Assembly (NCBI RefSeq): GCF_030369675.1
Contig: NZ_CP128477.1
Coordinates: forward strand, 1,798,001-1,862,000
Direction of reading: 5' to 3'
Length of the DNA: 64,000 bases
From: Peteryoungia algae
GTDB lineage: Bacteria; Pseudomonadota; Alphaproteobacteria; Rhizobiales; Rhizobiaceae
Notes under the pieces: generated by a model
Told to the model about the DNA's origin: nothing
The model's input: the letters and a program-made list of their open reading frames with translations, nothing else
Databases searched by the model: none
Translations under genes and position numbers: made by a program
In this document: positions 18,633 to 27,157 of the stretch, piece by piece
Layout of the letters: every line of letters starts with the position of its first letter
Numbering within the stretch: the stretch's first letter is position 1

Positions 18633-18941
18633 ATGTGTGAAGTCTTCGCAGGACAGGACCCGTCCCGCTACCGCGCCGTCAACCGCTCGGTCCGCATCGG
18701 TGGCCATTCCACCAGCATCCAGCTCGAAGCCGCCTTCTGGGTGCTGATCGACGAGATCGCAGCCAGCCAGAATTTCTCGACATCCCGCTTCCTGTCGACG
18801 CTCTACGACGAAGCCCTTGAGATCAATGGCGCAGTGTCGAACTTCGCCTCGCTCCTGAGAACGAGCTGTCTCATCTACCTGATGAGCAAGGCGCAGAACC
18901 CGGGTGCCCCGCAGGAATTCCACATCATCGCCGCCGAGTGA
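18633..18941 (+). CDS. Ribbon-helix-helix domain protein
   Basis: A 102-residue protein with the alphaproteobacterial RHH_4-type fold: the strand NRSVRIGGHSTSIQLEAAFW (about 16-35) followed by two helices, LIDEIAASQNFSTSRFLSTLYDEALE. Such proteins bind DNA as dimers through the strand, so it is likely a small regulator; its targets are not visible. GGGAGGAGC upstream of the ATG fixes the start, removing 26 codons of upstream open frame. It is divergent from gloA (232-base gap) and converges on the Ldh2-family gene. Confidence 0.75.
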   Translation: MCEVFAGQDPSRYRAVNRSVRIGGHSTSIQLEAAFWVLIDEIAASQNFSTSRFLSTLYDEALEINGAVSNFASLLRTSCLIYLMSKAQNPGAPQEFHIIAAE

Positions 18942-18965
18942 TCTGAGCAGGGAAACGCGGCACGC

Positions 18966-19958
18966 TCAGGCAATCGCCTGGATGGCCGCGACGACCTCGT
19001 CCTCGATCGTGATGCCCGCGACCGCGGCGCTCCGGGACAGATCCTGCCCGCGCCGCCCGGGAATGCGCGTCCCCTCCTGCGCACCGATCTCCTCGGCCAG
19101 CAAAGCCAGTCGCGACAACACGCCGGGGCCACCCGTCGCCACCGGATCGATGGCGATGATCGTCTGGCCAAGCGCCACCGGCGGCCCCCGGTCGTCGAAC
19201 AGCGAAGATGCCTCGAAGGCATAGTTGGCGCCGGTGAGGCCGGCCGAGAGGATCTCGACCATCATCGCGAGGGCAGCCCCCTTCGCGCCCCCGAGGGGCG
19301 CCATGAAGCCGTCCATCGCAAGGTTCGCATCCGTCGTCGGTTGACCATCGGCATCGAAGGCCCAATCGTCGGGAATAGCCTCGCCCTTCTGTCGTGCCGC
19401 CATGATCTTGCCGCGCGCCACTTTCGAAAGCGCCAGATCGACAATAACAGGATCGCCATTCTCGATCGGCACGGCAAAGGCGATGGGGTTCGTGCCGTAA
19501 AGCGCCTTGTTGCCGCCCCAGGGCGCCATGGAGGCCGGCGCATTGGCAAACATCATCGCCGCCAGACCTTGCTCGGCAAAGCGCGCGACCGTCAGGCCCA
19601 TGACCCCGGCATGGTGCGAGCGGTGAATGGTGGCGATCGCAATGCCCTGCTCGCGCGCGATGGCGGGCAGCATCTCGACCGCAAGATCGAGCGCCGGATA
19701 GGCATATCCGTTCATTGCATCGATGGTCAGCACACCCGGCCTCGGGCGCTGGGCCCGGGGCTCTGCCCCGCCATCGACCTTGCCGGCCCGCGCCTGGGCG
19801 CTATAGGCCTCGACCCGGCGCAGACCATGACCACCCTGCCCGGCGGCTTCGGCGGCCACCAGTGCGCGAGCGACGGAGCGGGCATTGGCATCATTGACGC
19901 CGCAACGGGCAAGGGCGCCGACGATCAGCATCTCGGCTTCTGCAAGTTTGAGTTTCAT
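18966..19958 (-). CDS. Ldh2-family malate/L-lactate-type dehydrogenase
   Basis: A 330-residue NAD(P)-dependent oxidoreductase of the Ldh_2 family, which reduces 2-oxo acids to 2-hydroxy acids (malate, lactate, ureidoglycolate, 2,3-diketogulonate). Family blocks: GHGLRRVEAYSAQ near 45, the catalytic-His region HRSHHAGVMGLTVARFAEQG near 115, and NPIAFAVP near 160. It lies 34 bases downstream of an HpaI-type aldolase gene on the same strand, so the pair may break down a sugar-acid-derived 2-oxo acid. Substrate not determinable. Confidence 0.85.
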   Translation of the reverse strand: MKLKLAEAEMLIVGALARCGVNDANARSVARALVAAEAAGQGGHGLRRVEAYSAQARAGKVDGGAEPRAQRPRPGVLTIDAMNGYAYPALDLAVEMLPAIAREQGIAIATIHRSHHAGVMGLTVARFAEQGLAAMMFANAPASMAPWGGNKALYGTNPIAFAVPIENGDPVIVDLALSKVARGKIMAARQKGEAIPDDWAFDADGQPTTDANLAMDGFMAPLGGAKGAALAMMVEILSAGLTGANYAFEASSLFDDRGPPVALGQTIIAIDPVATGGPGVLSRLALLAEEIGAQEGTRIPGRRGQDLSRSAAVAGITIEDEVVAAIQAIA

Positions 19959-19992
19959 TGAAGATCCATGGACATGTGGCGGGAAAGCAGGA

Positions 19993-20763
19993 TCAGCCGC
20001 GCATCGACGCTGCGAGATTGGCGGCCGCCGCGGCCAGGAGACTGACATCGGTCGAGGAGGCGAGGAAACGGATGCCGGCCTTGCGCGCCATGGAGAGCAT
20101 GGCGGGATCGCCGGACATGATGCCGGCCGGTTTGCCTGCAGCGACGGCCTTGCCGATCACGGTTTCGACCGCCTGCATGACCTCCGGATGCGTGGGATTG
20201 CCACGATGGCCCATGTCGGCCGCCAGATCTGCGGGGCCGACGAGGATCGCATCCACACCCGACGTGGCAATGATCGCATCGGCATTTTCGACCCCGAGCC
20301 GGCTCTCGATTTGCGCGATGAGGCAGACCTCGGCATTGGCTGTCTCGGCGTAATCGCTGATTCGGCCGAAATCCGAGGCACGGCCGAGGCTCGCGCCCAT
20401 GCCTCTGACGCCCTCGGGCGGATACCGGAACGCCTTGGCCAATCGCTCGGCCTCTTGCCTTGTCTCGACCATCGGGATCATCACCGTCTGTGCGCCGATA
20501 TCCAGCGCCTGCTTGATCAGCCAGGTCTCGCCGACCGGCAGACGCACGACCGGATGGGCCGGATGGCGGGCAACGGCCGCCAGCTGGGCGGCCATCAGCG
20601 GAATGTCATTGGGTCCATGCTCACCGTCGATCAGGATCCAGTCGAAACCCGCACCCGCGCAGACTTCAGCGACATGCGGGCTCGCCAGCGCCACCCAGAA
20701 CCCGACAAGGATGTCGTCCGTCTCGCGCAGGGCGGCCTTGAAGGCATTCTTGGGGGCGGGCAT
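19993..20763 (-). CDS. HpcH/HpaI family class II aldolase
   Basis: A 256-residue metal-dependent aldolase that cleaves 4-hydroxy-2-oxo acids to pyruvate and an aldehyde. Diagnostic blocks are WILIDGEHGPNDIP (catalytic region, about 40-53), RLPVGETWLIKQALDIGAQTVMIPM near 75-99, and QIESRLGVENA with the metal-binding Glu near 150, then VGPADLAADMGH. An AGGAG 9 bases before the ATG at 20763 decides among nearby Met codons. The downstream Ldh2 gene is probably co-transcribed. Confidence 0.88.
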   Translation of the reverse strand: MPAPKNAFKAALRETDDILVGFWVALASPHVAEVCAGAGFDWILIDGEHGPNDIPLMAAQLAAVARHPAHPVVRLPVGETWLIKQALDIGAQTVMIPMVETRQEAERLAKAFRYPPEGVRGMGASLGRASDFGRISDYAETANAEVCLIAQIESRLGVENADAIIATSGVDAILVGPADLAADMGHRGNPTHPEVMQAVETVIGKAVAAGKPAGIMSGDPAMLSMARKAGIRFLASSTDVSLLAAAAANLAASMRG

Positions 20764-20947
20764 GGGCATTCTCCTGCTGCGGAAGGTGATTGGGCGCGGC
20801 GTGTTCGATGCGCAAGATGCGCCTCGGCTGACGGGAACCGCAAGGGCCAATCGAGCGGCTTCGGTACGGACGACAATTGCAAGCGGAGTTGAAGCCGGAC
20901 GGCGCTCCGTGATAGGGGCAGCCGATCATCACGGCAGGAATTGACCC

Positions 20948-21637
20948 ATGCTTCCCTGGATCCAGCTCGATACGGCCAAGATACCCGGAGGCGGCGAATT
21001 GCGCCTAAAGAGCCGGGGATCGGAATTCTCCATCATGCTCGGCACCAACGAGCTGATGAACAGCCGCCTCAGCGGCTCGGAGGAGGCGCTCGCCACCCTG
21101 GCTTTCGAGCGGATCTCCAACCATAAGCGCCCGCATATCCTGATCGGCGGCCTCGGCATGGGCTTCACGCTGCGCGCCGCTCTCGACGTCCTGCCTGAGG
21201 TTGCCAAGGTCACCGTCGCCGAACTCGTGCCCGCCGTCGTCGACTGGGCGCGCGGACCTATGGCCGAGATCCATGCCGGCAGCCTCGATGACCCGCGCGT
21301 GACTGTCCATGTAGGGGACGTGGGCGCCTTGATTTCGAAATCAAAGGGCCAGTTCGACGCCATCCTGCTCGATGTCGACAATGGCCCTGATGGCCTCACA
21401 CGGGAGGCGAACGACGGCCTCTATTCCCATGATGGGCTACGCAAATCCAGGGACGCGCTTACCCGAGGGGGCGTGTTGGGGGTCTGGTCACAGGGTCCCG
21501 ATCAACACTTCACACGCCGCTTGAAGGACTGCGGCTATGGCGCAGAAGAGATTCCGGTCCGCGCCGGAAAAACCGGTCGCGGCAAGAAGCACATGATCTG
21601 GATGGCGACGAACGGGCCCCTGGCTCAGAAGGGCTGA
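20948..21637 (+). CDS. Spermidine-synthase-like methyltransferase-fold protein
   Basis: A 229-residue protein of the spermine/spermidine synthase superfamily. The nucleotide-binding glycine motif ILIGGLGMGFTLRAAL lies near 64-79, followed by the acidic VTVAELVPAVVDWAR segment and an aspartate motif AILLDVDNGPDGL near 138-150. These match small spermidine-synthase-like proteins rather than full polyamine synthases, which are longer and have an N-terminal beta-domain, so aminopropyl transfer is not assured. CAGGAA precedes the ATG. It is convergent with the epimerase gene, only two bases apart. Confidence 0.72.
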   Translation: MLPWIQLDTAKIPGGGELRLKSRGSEFSIMLGTNELMNSRLSGSEEALATLAFERISNHKRPHILIGGLGMGFTLRAALDVLPEVAKVTVAELVPAVVDWARGPMAEIHAGSLDDPRVTVHVGDVGALISKSKGQFDAILLDVDNGPDGLTREANDGLYSHDGLRKSRDALTRGGVLGVWSQGPDQHFTRRLKDCGYGAEEIPVRAGKTGRGKKHMIWMATNGPLAQKG

Positions 21638-21639
21638 CG

Positions 21640-22623
21640 TCAGCCCCAAAGTCCGCGCGGCGGCAGCGGCATGATCGCGCCGTCATAGGCAATGGCCGGC
21701 TCGCGATCCCGCGCCAGAAGCAGCGGTCCGTCGAGGTCGACAAAGGCGGCCCCCTGCCCGATCAGGAAGGCCGGGGCCATGGCAAGCGAGGTGCCGACCA
21801 TGCAGCCGACCATGATCTCGAAACCGGCCTCGACCGCCGCATCGCGCATCAGAAGCGCCTCGGTCAGCCCGCCCGTCTTGTCGAGCTTGATGTTCACCGC
21901 ATCATACTTGCCCTTCAGGCCGCCAAGCGACGCCGTGTCGTGACAGCTCTCGTCGGCACAGACCGGCAGGATGCGTTCGAGGCCGCGCAGGGCCCCGTCA
22001 TCGCCGGCCGGGAATGGCTGCTCCACGAGCATCACCCCGAGATCGAGAAAGACCGGCGCCAGCGCCTTGTATTGATCGATGCTCCAGCCCTCGTTGGCGT
22101 CGACGATGATGGCGGAGTTCGGTGCACCCGTCCTGACGGCCCGGATGCGCTCGACATCACCCTCGCCGCCCAGCTTGACCTTCAGCAGCGGTCGGTGCGC
22201 CTCCTTCTTTGCCGCCGCCTGCATGCTGTCTGGCGTGCCGAGCGACAGCGTGTAGGTCACCGACAGCGGCTTCGGCTCTTGTAACTTTGCAAGTTGCCAG
22301 ACCGGCAGCCCCGCTTGCTTCGCCTCCAGATCCCAGAAGGCGCAGTCGAGCGCATTGCGCGCCGCCCCGGGCGTAAGCCTGCTCTGCAACCCCGACCGGT
22401 CGAGACCTGCGGCCACATCCGACACGAGTGCTGTGAGCTGCGCGACGACACTCTCTACCGTCTCGCCGTAACGCGCATAGGGCACGCATTCGCCCTGCCC
22501 CACATGAACGCCATCCGTCAGCCGGACCGTGACCACCTTCGCCTCGGTCTTCGAGCCGCGCGAGATCGTGAAGCTGCCTGATATCGGAAAGCTCTCACGG
22601 GTGACGGTCATCTGGACGGGCAT
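21640..22623 (-). CDS. dgcA: Enolase-superfamily dipeptide epimerase / N-acetyl-D-Glu racemase-like
   Basis: A 327-residue muconate-lactonizing-type barrel enzyme. The acid-base Lys pair is seen in LKVKLGG, metal ligands in IVDANEGW, MLVEQPFP and CADESCHD, and the second catalytic Lys in VNIKLDKTGG, the layout of L-Ala-D/L-Glu epimerases and the related DgcA racemase of D-glutamate catabolism. Substrate choice between murein dipeptides and N-acetyl-glutamate cannot be made from sequence; no dgcN or dgcR homologue is adjacent. AAGGAGGA upstream of 22623 decides the start. Confidence 0.8.
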   Translation of the reverse strand: MPVQMTVTRESFPISGSFTISRGSKTEAKVVTVRLTDGVHVGQGECVPYARYGETVESVVAQLTALVSDVAAGLDRSGLQSRLTPGAARNALDCAFWDLEAKQAGLPVWQLAKLQEPKPLSVTYTLSLGTPDSMQAAAKKEAHRPLLKVKLGGEGDVERIRAVRTGAPNSAIIVDANEGWSIDQYKALAPVFLDLGVMLVEQPFPAGDDGALRGLERILPVCADESCHDTASLGGLKGKYDAVNIKLDKTGGLTEALLMRDAAVEAGFEIMVGCMVGTSLAMAPAFLIGQGAAFVDLDGPLLLARDREPAIAYDGAIMPLPPRGLWG

Positions 22624-22803
22624 GCTGGGTCCTCCTTGCGGGTCACCCCGCGAATCGCTGCTCTTGCACGAAGAAGCAATCCTTTCTATATCCGTCAACT
22701 AAAGGACCGGTACCGGCAGCGCGCGAATACGCCCGCAAGGCCTGAAGCCAGATCCCCGCAATGGGCGGGATAAACGGTCGCATGAAGCACAGAGACGAAG
22801 CCC

Positions 22804-24000
22804 GTGAACACGCTGGATTTTGACAAGAGACCGGAAGATACGCGCGTTGTCGTCGCCATGTCGGGCGGCGTGGATTCCTCCGTCGTCGCCGGCATCCTGA
22901 AGCGCGAGGGTTATGACGTCCTCGGCATCACGCTGCAGCTCTACGACCATGGCGCCGCCGTCCACCGCGCCGGCTCCTGCTGCGCCGGCCAGGACATCGA
23001 CGATGCCCGCCGCGTCTGCGAAACGCTCGGCATTCCACACTACGTGCTCGACTACGAACAGCGCTTCCGCGACACGGTCATCAACCCGTTCATGGAAAGC
23101 TATGTTGCCGGCGAAACGCCGATCCCCTGCGTTGCCTGCAACCAGACGGTCAAGTTCGCCGATCTGCTCGCGACCGCAAAGGAACTCGGCGCCGACGCAC
23201 TCGCGACCGGCCATTACATCCGCTCGAAATCCGTGCCGCTCGCCAATGATCCCGGTCACCGCGCCCTCTTCCGGCCGATCGATTCGGAGCGCGACCAGAG
23301 CTATTTCCTCTTTGCCACCACGCAGGAGCAGATCGACTATCTGCGCTTCCCGCTCGGCGCCATGTCGAAGGCGGAAACCCGTGTGCTCGCCGAAGACATG
23401 GGCCTCGTCGTCGCCCAGAAGGCCGACAGCCAGGACATCTGTTTCGTGCCCCAGGGCAAATATGCCGACGTGATCAACAAGCTGAAGCCGAATGCAGCAC
23501 TTGCCGGTGACATCGTGCATCTCGACGGTCGCGTACTCGGCAACCACGAAGGCATCCTGCATTACACGATCGGCCAGCGGAAAGGCCTGGGCGTCGCTAC
23601 CGGTGAGCCGCTCTACGTCATCTATCTCGACGCCCGCTCGCGCCGCGTCATCGTCGGCCCGAAGGAAGCGCTGGAAACCCACCGCGTCTATCTGCGCGAT
23701 ATCAACTGGCTCGGCGACCGCACGCTGGCCGAAGACGCGGCCGAAGGCCTCGCCTGCTTCGCCAAGGTCCGCTCCACCCGCCCGCCGACACCGGCAGTCC
23801 TGCATGCCGACGACCGCGGCATCTATGTCGATCTCGAAATCGGAGAAGCCGGCGTCGCCCCCGGCCAGGCCTGCGTGCTCTATTCGGCAACCGGCGCCGA
23901 CGCGCGCGTCTATGGCGGCGGCTTCATCGAGCGCTCGGAACGCTCCGGCGCCGCGGAAGCCTCGCTGAAGGCGCTTCTCGCCAGCCCCGTCGCCGCCTGA
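22804..24000 (+). CDS. mnmA: tRNA-specific 2-thiouridylase MnmA
   Basis: Thiolates U34 of tRNA-Lys, -Glu and -Gln in the cytosol. The 398-residue protein has the ATP-pyrophosphatase loop SGGVDSS at 20-26, catalytic Cys112 in [11 protein letters not shown] and the second Cys213 in [10 protein letters not shown], plus the TGHY tRNA-binding segment. The start is a GTG; upstream ATG codons are out of frame. A tRNA-Met gene follows, with its own promoter. Confidence 0.97.
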   Translation: MNTLDFDKRPEDTRVVVAMSGGVDSSVVAGILKREGYDVLGITLQLYDHGAAVHRAGSCCAGQDIDDARRVCETLGIPHYVLDYEQRFRDTVINPFMESYVAGETPIPCVACNQTVKFADLLATAKELGADALATGHYIRSKSVPLANDPGHRALFRPIDSERDQSYFLFATTQEQIDYLRFPLGAMSKAETRVLAEDMGLVVAQKADSQDICFVPQGKYADVINKLKPNAALAGDIVHLDGRVLGNHEGILHYTIGQRKGLGVATGEPLYVIYLDARSRRVIVGPKEALETHRVYLRDINWLGDRTLAEDAAEGLACFAKVRSTRPPTPAVLHADDRGIYVDLEIGEAGVAPGQACVLYSATGADARVYGGGFIERSERSGAAEASLKALLASPVAA

Positions 24001-24077
24001 GGCCAAGGCATTCGGGCCGCAACGGAGGACTTCTCCCAAGCCAGTGGAAAGCCACGCTGTTTTTGGCCAAACCGCGC

Positions 24078-24107
24078 TTGACTTTGATCGGAGCCTCGCC
24101 TTATAAG
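24078..24107 (+). promoter_or_regulatory. Promoter of tRNA-Met
   Basis: TTGACT (24078-24083) and TATAAG (24102-24107) are separated by 18 bases, close to the housekeeping sigma consensus seen at alphaproteobacterial stable-RNA promoters. The tRNA begins 52 bases downstream. Confidence 0.7.
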
Positions 24108-24159
24108 CCGCCCATCGCTTCGGACGGGCCGCCACGGCCCATCAGGTTTCCGAATGTGT

Positions 24160-24236
24160 GGCGGGATAGCTCAGGTGGTTAGAGCGTGGGATTCATAACC
24201 CCAAGGTCGGCGGTTCAAGTCCGCCTCCCGCTACCA
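24160..24236 (+). tRNA. tRNA-Met (anticodon CAU), elongator type
   Basis: A 77-nt cloverleaf with encoded CCA. Acceptor arms GGCGGGA and TCCCGCT pair with a terminal G1-U72 wobble; the D arm is GCTC/GAGC; the anticodon loop TTCATAA carries CAU; the T arm is GGCGG-TTCAAGT-CCGCC. The G1 pair and absence of the three G-C pairs at the base of the anticodon arm point to elongator rather than initiator tRNA; a tRNA-Ile with lysidine-modified CAU is possible but less likely. The base next to the anticodon loop forms an A31-C39 mismatch. Confidence 0.92.
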
Positions 24237-24278
24237 AAATCTCCTCAGTTTCCAAATGCTTGAGACGGTTCATTGAAT

Positions 24279-24310
24279 CGGCGCAGCATTGCCGCGCCGT
24301 TCATCGTTTG
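24279..24310 (+). terminator. Possible terminator after tRNA-Met
   Basis: A 6-bp GC stem (24279-24284 with 24294-24299) and TTCATCGTTT follow the tRNA at a distance of 43 bases. The T-run is broken, so this is a weak candidate. Confidence 0.35.
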
Positions 24311-24384
24311 CGATTCTTGACGCCCAACCCATTTCCCGCAAGGATTGCACCAGTCGTTGTTGAAACGCGATTGGATGATATGAC

Positions 24385-24669
24385 ATGGCCAACAATACGC
24401 CGAAGCGCCGCGTTCCGATGGCAGCCGCCTTGAAAGACAGTGATGGGGGTGGCACATTTGATGCCATGGAACAGCGCGTCAAAGCTTTCGAAGACGACAT
24501 GAAGCGGGTCCTGCAGGACACAGCCGAGATCAAGGGCATGCTGCGCGCAGCCCCGTCCGCGATCGAATTCGGCGAGTTGAAAGGCCGCGTGAACAGCCTG
24601 CCCACCATGGGCAAGGCCGCTGCCATGCTGTCGATTGCAACGGCCGTGATTGTCATCCTGAACAACTAG
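24385..24669 (+). CDS. Small coiled-coil protein with C-terminal membrane anchor
   Basis: A 94-residue protein of unknown function. A basic N-terminus is followed by a likely amphipathic coiled coil (FDAMEQRVKAFEDDMKRVL, then DTAEIKGMLRAAP, about 25-57), an ELKGRVNSLPTMGK segment and a hydrophobic C-terminus (AAAMLSIATAVIVILNN) that would be a tail anchor. This layout resembles small phage-type membrane proteins such as haemolysin XhlA relatives, and it sits next to a tRNA gene, but no integrase or att repeat is seen. GGATGATATGAC precedes the ATG. Confidence 0.6.
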   Translation: MANNTPKRRVPMAAALKDSDGGGTFDAMEQRVKAFEDDMKRVLQDTAEIKGMLRAAPSAIEFGELKGRVNSLPTMGKAAAMLSIATAVIVILNN

Positions 24670-24706
24670 ACGGCAGTGCGTTCCTGGCTGGTCGGCTAGG
24701 CCGCCC

Positions 24707-25348
24707 TCACCGCGCCGCCCAAACCAACCCCCGCCGCACGATCTCCCGCATCTGCGGCACCTCGAACTCCGCCGCCTGGTGGCCGAGCGAGGAATAGAAC
24801 ACCCGGCCCTGCCCGTGGCGACGCTTCCAGACGACCGGCATCACATGCCCGTCGATCCAGGCATCATGCTCGCCGGTAAAGGTGGTTGTTGCCAGGACCT
24901 CGTTGTTGGGGTCGACATGCATGTAATACTGCTCGGAGCGATAGGGGAAATCGCCGATGCCGGAGACGAGCGGGTCCTCGGGCTTCACGATATTGACCGT
25001 GTAATCATAGATATTGCCGGGATGGGCGACCCACTGGCCGCCGATCATGTATTGATACTGCACGCAGTCGCGAAAGCTGTCGCCTGCCTGGCCGTGGAAG
25101 CCGCCGAGCCCGACGCCGCCGCGGATGGCGAGCTCCAGGTTCTCGATTTCGGGCTTCTCGATTCTGGTCATCGTCAGCATCGGCACGATGAGGCTGTAGT
25201 CGCGGATATCAGGGTCGGCAAAGGCCTCCGTGCCCGCTTCGACGCGAACGGAAAAGCCCTCCGCTTGCAGCATGTCGGAGACGACGGCGGCGCATTGTTC
25301 GGGCTCGTGTCCATCCCAGCCGCCCCAGCAAATCAGAACCTGACGCAT
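24707..25348 (-). CDS. ThuA-like (trehalose utilisation) domain protein
   Basis: A 213-residue class I glutamine-amidotransferase-fold protein of the ThuA family: VLICWGGWDGHEPEQCAAVV at the N-terminus, the FSVRVEAG strand, GGVGLGGFHGQAGDSF near 80 and the MPVVWKRRHGQGRVFYSSLGHQ block near 165-185. ThuA proteins are linked with sugar uptake and oxidation operons in rhizobia. It lies 21 bases downstream of a Gfo/Idh-type dehydrogenase, the usual partner, so the two very probably form an operon. Confidence 0.88.
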   Translation of the reverse strand: MRQVLICWGGWDGHEPEQCAAVVSDMLQAEGFSVRVEAGTEAFADPDIRDYSLIVPMLTMTRIEKPEIENLELAIRGGVGLGGFHGQAGDSFRDCVQYQYMIGGQWVAHPGNIYDYTVNIVKPEDPLVSGIGDFPYRSEQYYMHVDPNNEVLATTTFTGEHDAWIDGHVMPVVWKRRHGQGRVFYSSLGHQAAEFEVPQMREIVRRGLVWAAR

Positions 25349-25369
25349 GTGAAATTCCCTGTTTTGTCT

Positions 25370-26470
25370 TTAGCGGCCGATCAGGCCATCGATGAGCGAC
25401 TGTTCAAGCGGCGCCGGCCGCTCAACGCTGGTGGTGATGGCGACCGTCTCGCCCCGGTCCGAGGCCGTCTGGAAGGCCTCCATGACCTCAAGCACATGCA
25501 GCGCCAGATCGCCATTCGCCCGATGCGGCCGGTTCGACAGAATGGCATGCGCCATGTCGGCGACGCCGAGCGAGCGCCAATTCCCATCGGAGTAGGGCAG
25601 CGTTACCGGCTTGCCTTGCGCCTCGCCGGTCAGCGGCAGGACGAAGACATCGCCGCCGAAATGATTGGGATCCGGCACGATCAGCGTGCCATCGGTGCCA
25701 TAGACTTCGAGCGGCTTGTGCCCGTGGGCGGCGACATCGAAGCTCATGGAGATCTGCACCACAGCCCCATTCGCAAAGGACATGAGCCCCGCGACATGGG
25801 TCGGCACATGCACCGGGATCGTCTCGCCCCGGCGCGGCTCGCTGCCGATCTTCCTGATGTCCCGCACCTTGGTGGCAAAGCCCGCGACCTTCGCGACCGG
25901 GCCGAAGAGATTGACGAGATCGGTGATGTAGTACGGCCCCATGTCGAGCATCGGCCCGCCACCCGCCTCGTAGTAGAAATCCGGATTGGGATGCCATCGC
26001 TCATGGCCGGGGCACATGAAGAAAGCCGTCCCACCAATCGGCTGCCCGATCACGCCCTGGTCAATCAGCCCGCGTGCCGTCTGATGCGCGCCGCCGAGAA
26101 AGGTATCGGGCGCCGAGCCGACCCTGAGATTGAGCGACTTTGCTGTCTCGACGAGCCGCTTGCCCTCGGCAAAAGTGACGCCGAGCGGTTTCTCCGAATA
26201 GACATGTTTGCCGGCGGCAAGCGCCTTCAGACCCACATCGACATGCGCCTTGGGGATCGTCAGGTTGACGATGATGGCAATGTCGGGATCGGCATGAAGC
26301 TCATCGATGGTGCGCGCGGGCACGCCGAATTCCGCGGCCCGGCTTGCGGCGAGATCGCTGTTCAGATCGGCAATGCCGCAAACCTTGAGAATAGGAAAAT
26401 GCTGGAGCGCCTTGAGATAGGCGCCTGAAATATTGCCGCATCCGATGATGCCGACGCCGACGTGCTGCAT
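25370..26470 (-). CDS. Gfo/Idh/MocA family oxidoreductase
   Basis: A 366-residue NAD(P)-dependent sugar or inositol dehydrogenase. The Rossmann motif VGIIGCGNISGAYLKAL is at 5-21, and the family EKP signature appears as YSEKPLGVTFAEGKRLV near 92-108; the C-terminal domain contains GGGPMLDMGPYY with the conserved Asp/Gly elements. With the ThuA-like protein downstream it resembles sugar 3-keto-derivative pathways, but no transporter or regulator is present, so the substrate is open. The start ATG at 26470 has AAGG upstream. Confidence 0.9.
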   Translation of the reverse strand: MQHVGVGIIGCGNISGAYLKALQHFPILKVCGIADLNSDLAASRAAEFGVPARTIDELHADPDIAIIVNLTIPKAHVDVGLKALAAGKHVYSEKPLGVTFAEGKRLVETAKSLNLRVGSAPDTFLGGAHQTARGLIDQGVIGQPIGGTAFFMCPGHERWHPNPDFYYEAGGGPMLDMGPYYITDLVNLFGPVAKVAGFATKVRDIRKIGSEPRRGETIPVHVPTHVAGLMSFANGAVVQISMSFDVAAHGHKPLEVYGTDGTLIVPDPNHFGGDVFVLPLTGEAQGKPVTLPYSDGNWRSLGVADMAHAILSNRPHRANGDLALHVLEVMEAFQTASDRGETVAITTSVERPAPLEQSLIDGLIGR

Positions 26471-26595
26471 GCCTTGGAATCCTCACTCCCGGACCGGGGT
26501 CCACCTGCGATCGACGGGCAAGGACGTGTTCGTCCCTCCTCGTTGCCCGAAGATCGGCCGGCAGACTGGGTGCAAATGCGACGGAGGTCAACGCC

Positions 26596-26997
26596 TCATT
26601 GTATTGGATTGACCGTCTGTCGACAGGCATCTTCGCAGGCCCGGCAGGCCTCCGCACAGATCCGGCAATGGGCATGCATCTCGGCATGGCGGCCGCATTC
26701 CTCGGCGCAGGCCGCACAGGCGCGCGCGCAGGCTTCAACGAGCCCCTGCAGCACCTGCGCATTGCGCCCCGTGCGGCGGATGGCGGCCCGTCCGGTGGCA
26801 AGGCAGATATCGGCACAGTCCTCATTCAACCGGACGCACTGGCGCAGATCGGCCACCATGTCTTCTGCAAGGCAGGCATCCGCGCAGGAGATGCACGTCT
26901 GCGCACACTCGAAGCAGGCATCGATGCAGGCGATCAGCGCATCATTTGCCTCCCCATTCATCGAGGGGTGGGTTTCGATCATGGCTCGGATGGACAT
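26596..26997 (-). CDS. Cys-rich four-helix-bundle copper-storage protein (Csp family)
   Basis: A 133-residue protein with 18 Cys residues in CxxxC and CxxC spacings along predicted helices (ACIDACFECAQTCISCADAC near 23-42; ACARACAACAEECGRHAEMH near 89-108; CRICAEACRACEDAC near 110-124). In Csp proteins such Cys residues line a four-helix tube and bind many Cu(I) ions. No signal peptide is seen, so it should be the cytosolic Csp3 type. GGAGACGAGACCC precedes the ATG at 26997. No copper regulator or pump gene is adjacent. Confidence 0.85.
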   Translation of the reverse strand: MSIRAMIETHPSMNGEANDALIACIDACFECAQTCISCADACLAEDMVADLRQCVRLNEDCADICLATGRAAIRRTGRNAQVLQGLVEACARACAACAEECGRHAEMHAHCRICAEACRACEDACRQTVNPIQ

Positions 26998-27157
26998 GGG
27001 TCTCGTCTCCTGTCTGTTTTCGGTCATGGAAGGGGAACCCGGGCGGGCGCGCAGTGTTCCACACCCCGGATCGGGGGAGGCGAGATCAGGGGCCAAAGGG
27101 AAAACCTTTCGTTAAATTTTAATGAATAGAATGGCAGGCCTGTAGCGAGGTTTTGTC

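Noticed and set aside
24237..25000. Attachment-site repeat of the tRNA-Met 3' end
   Set aside because: No second copy of the 3' end sequence was found downstream; no integrase gene present.
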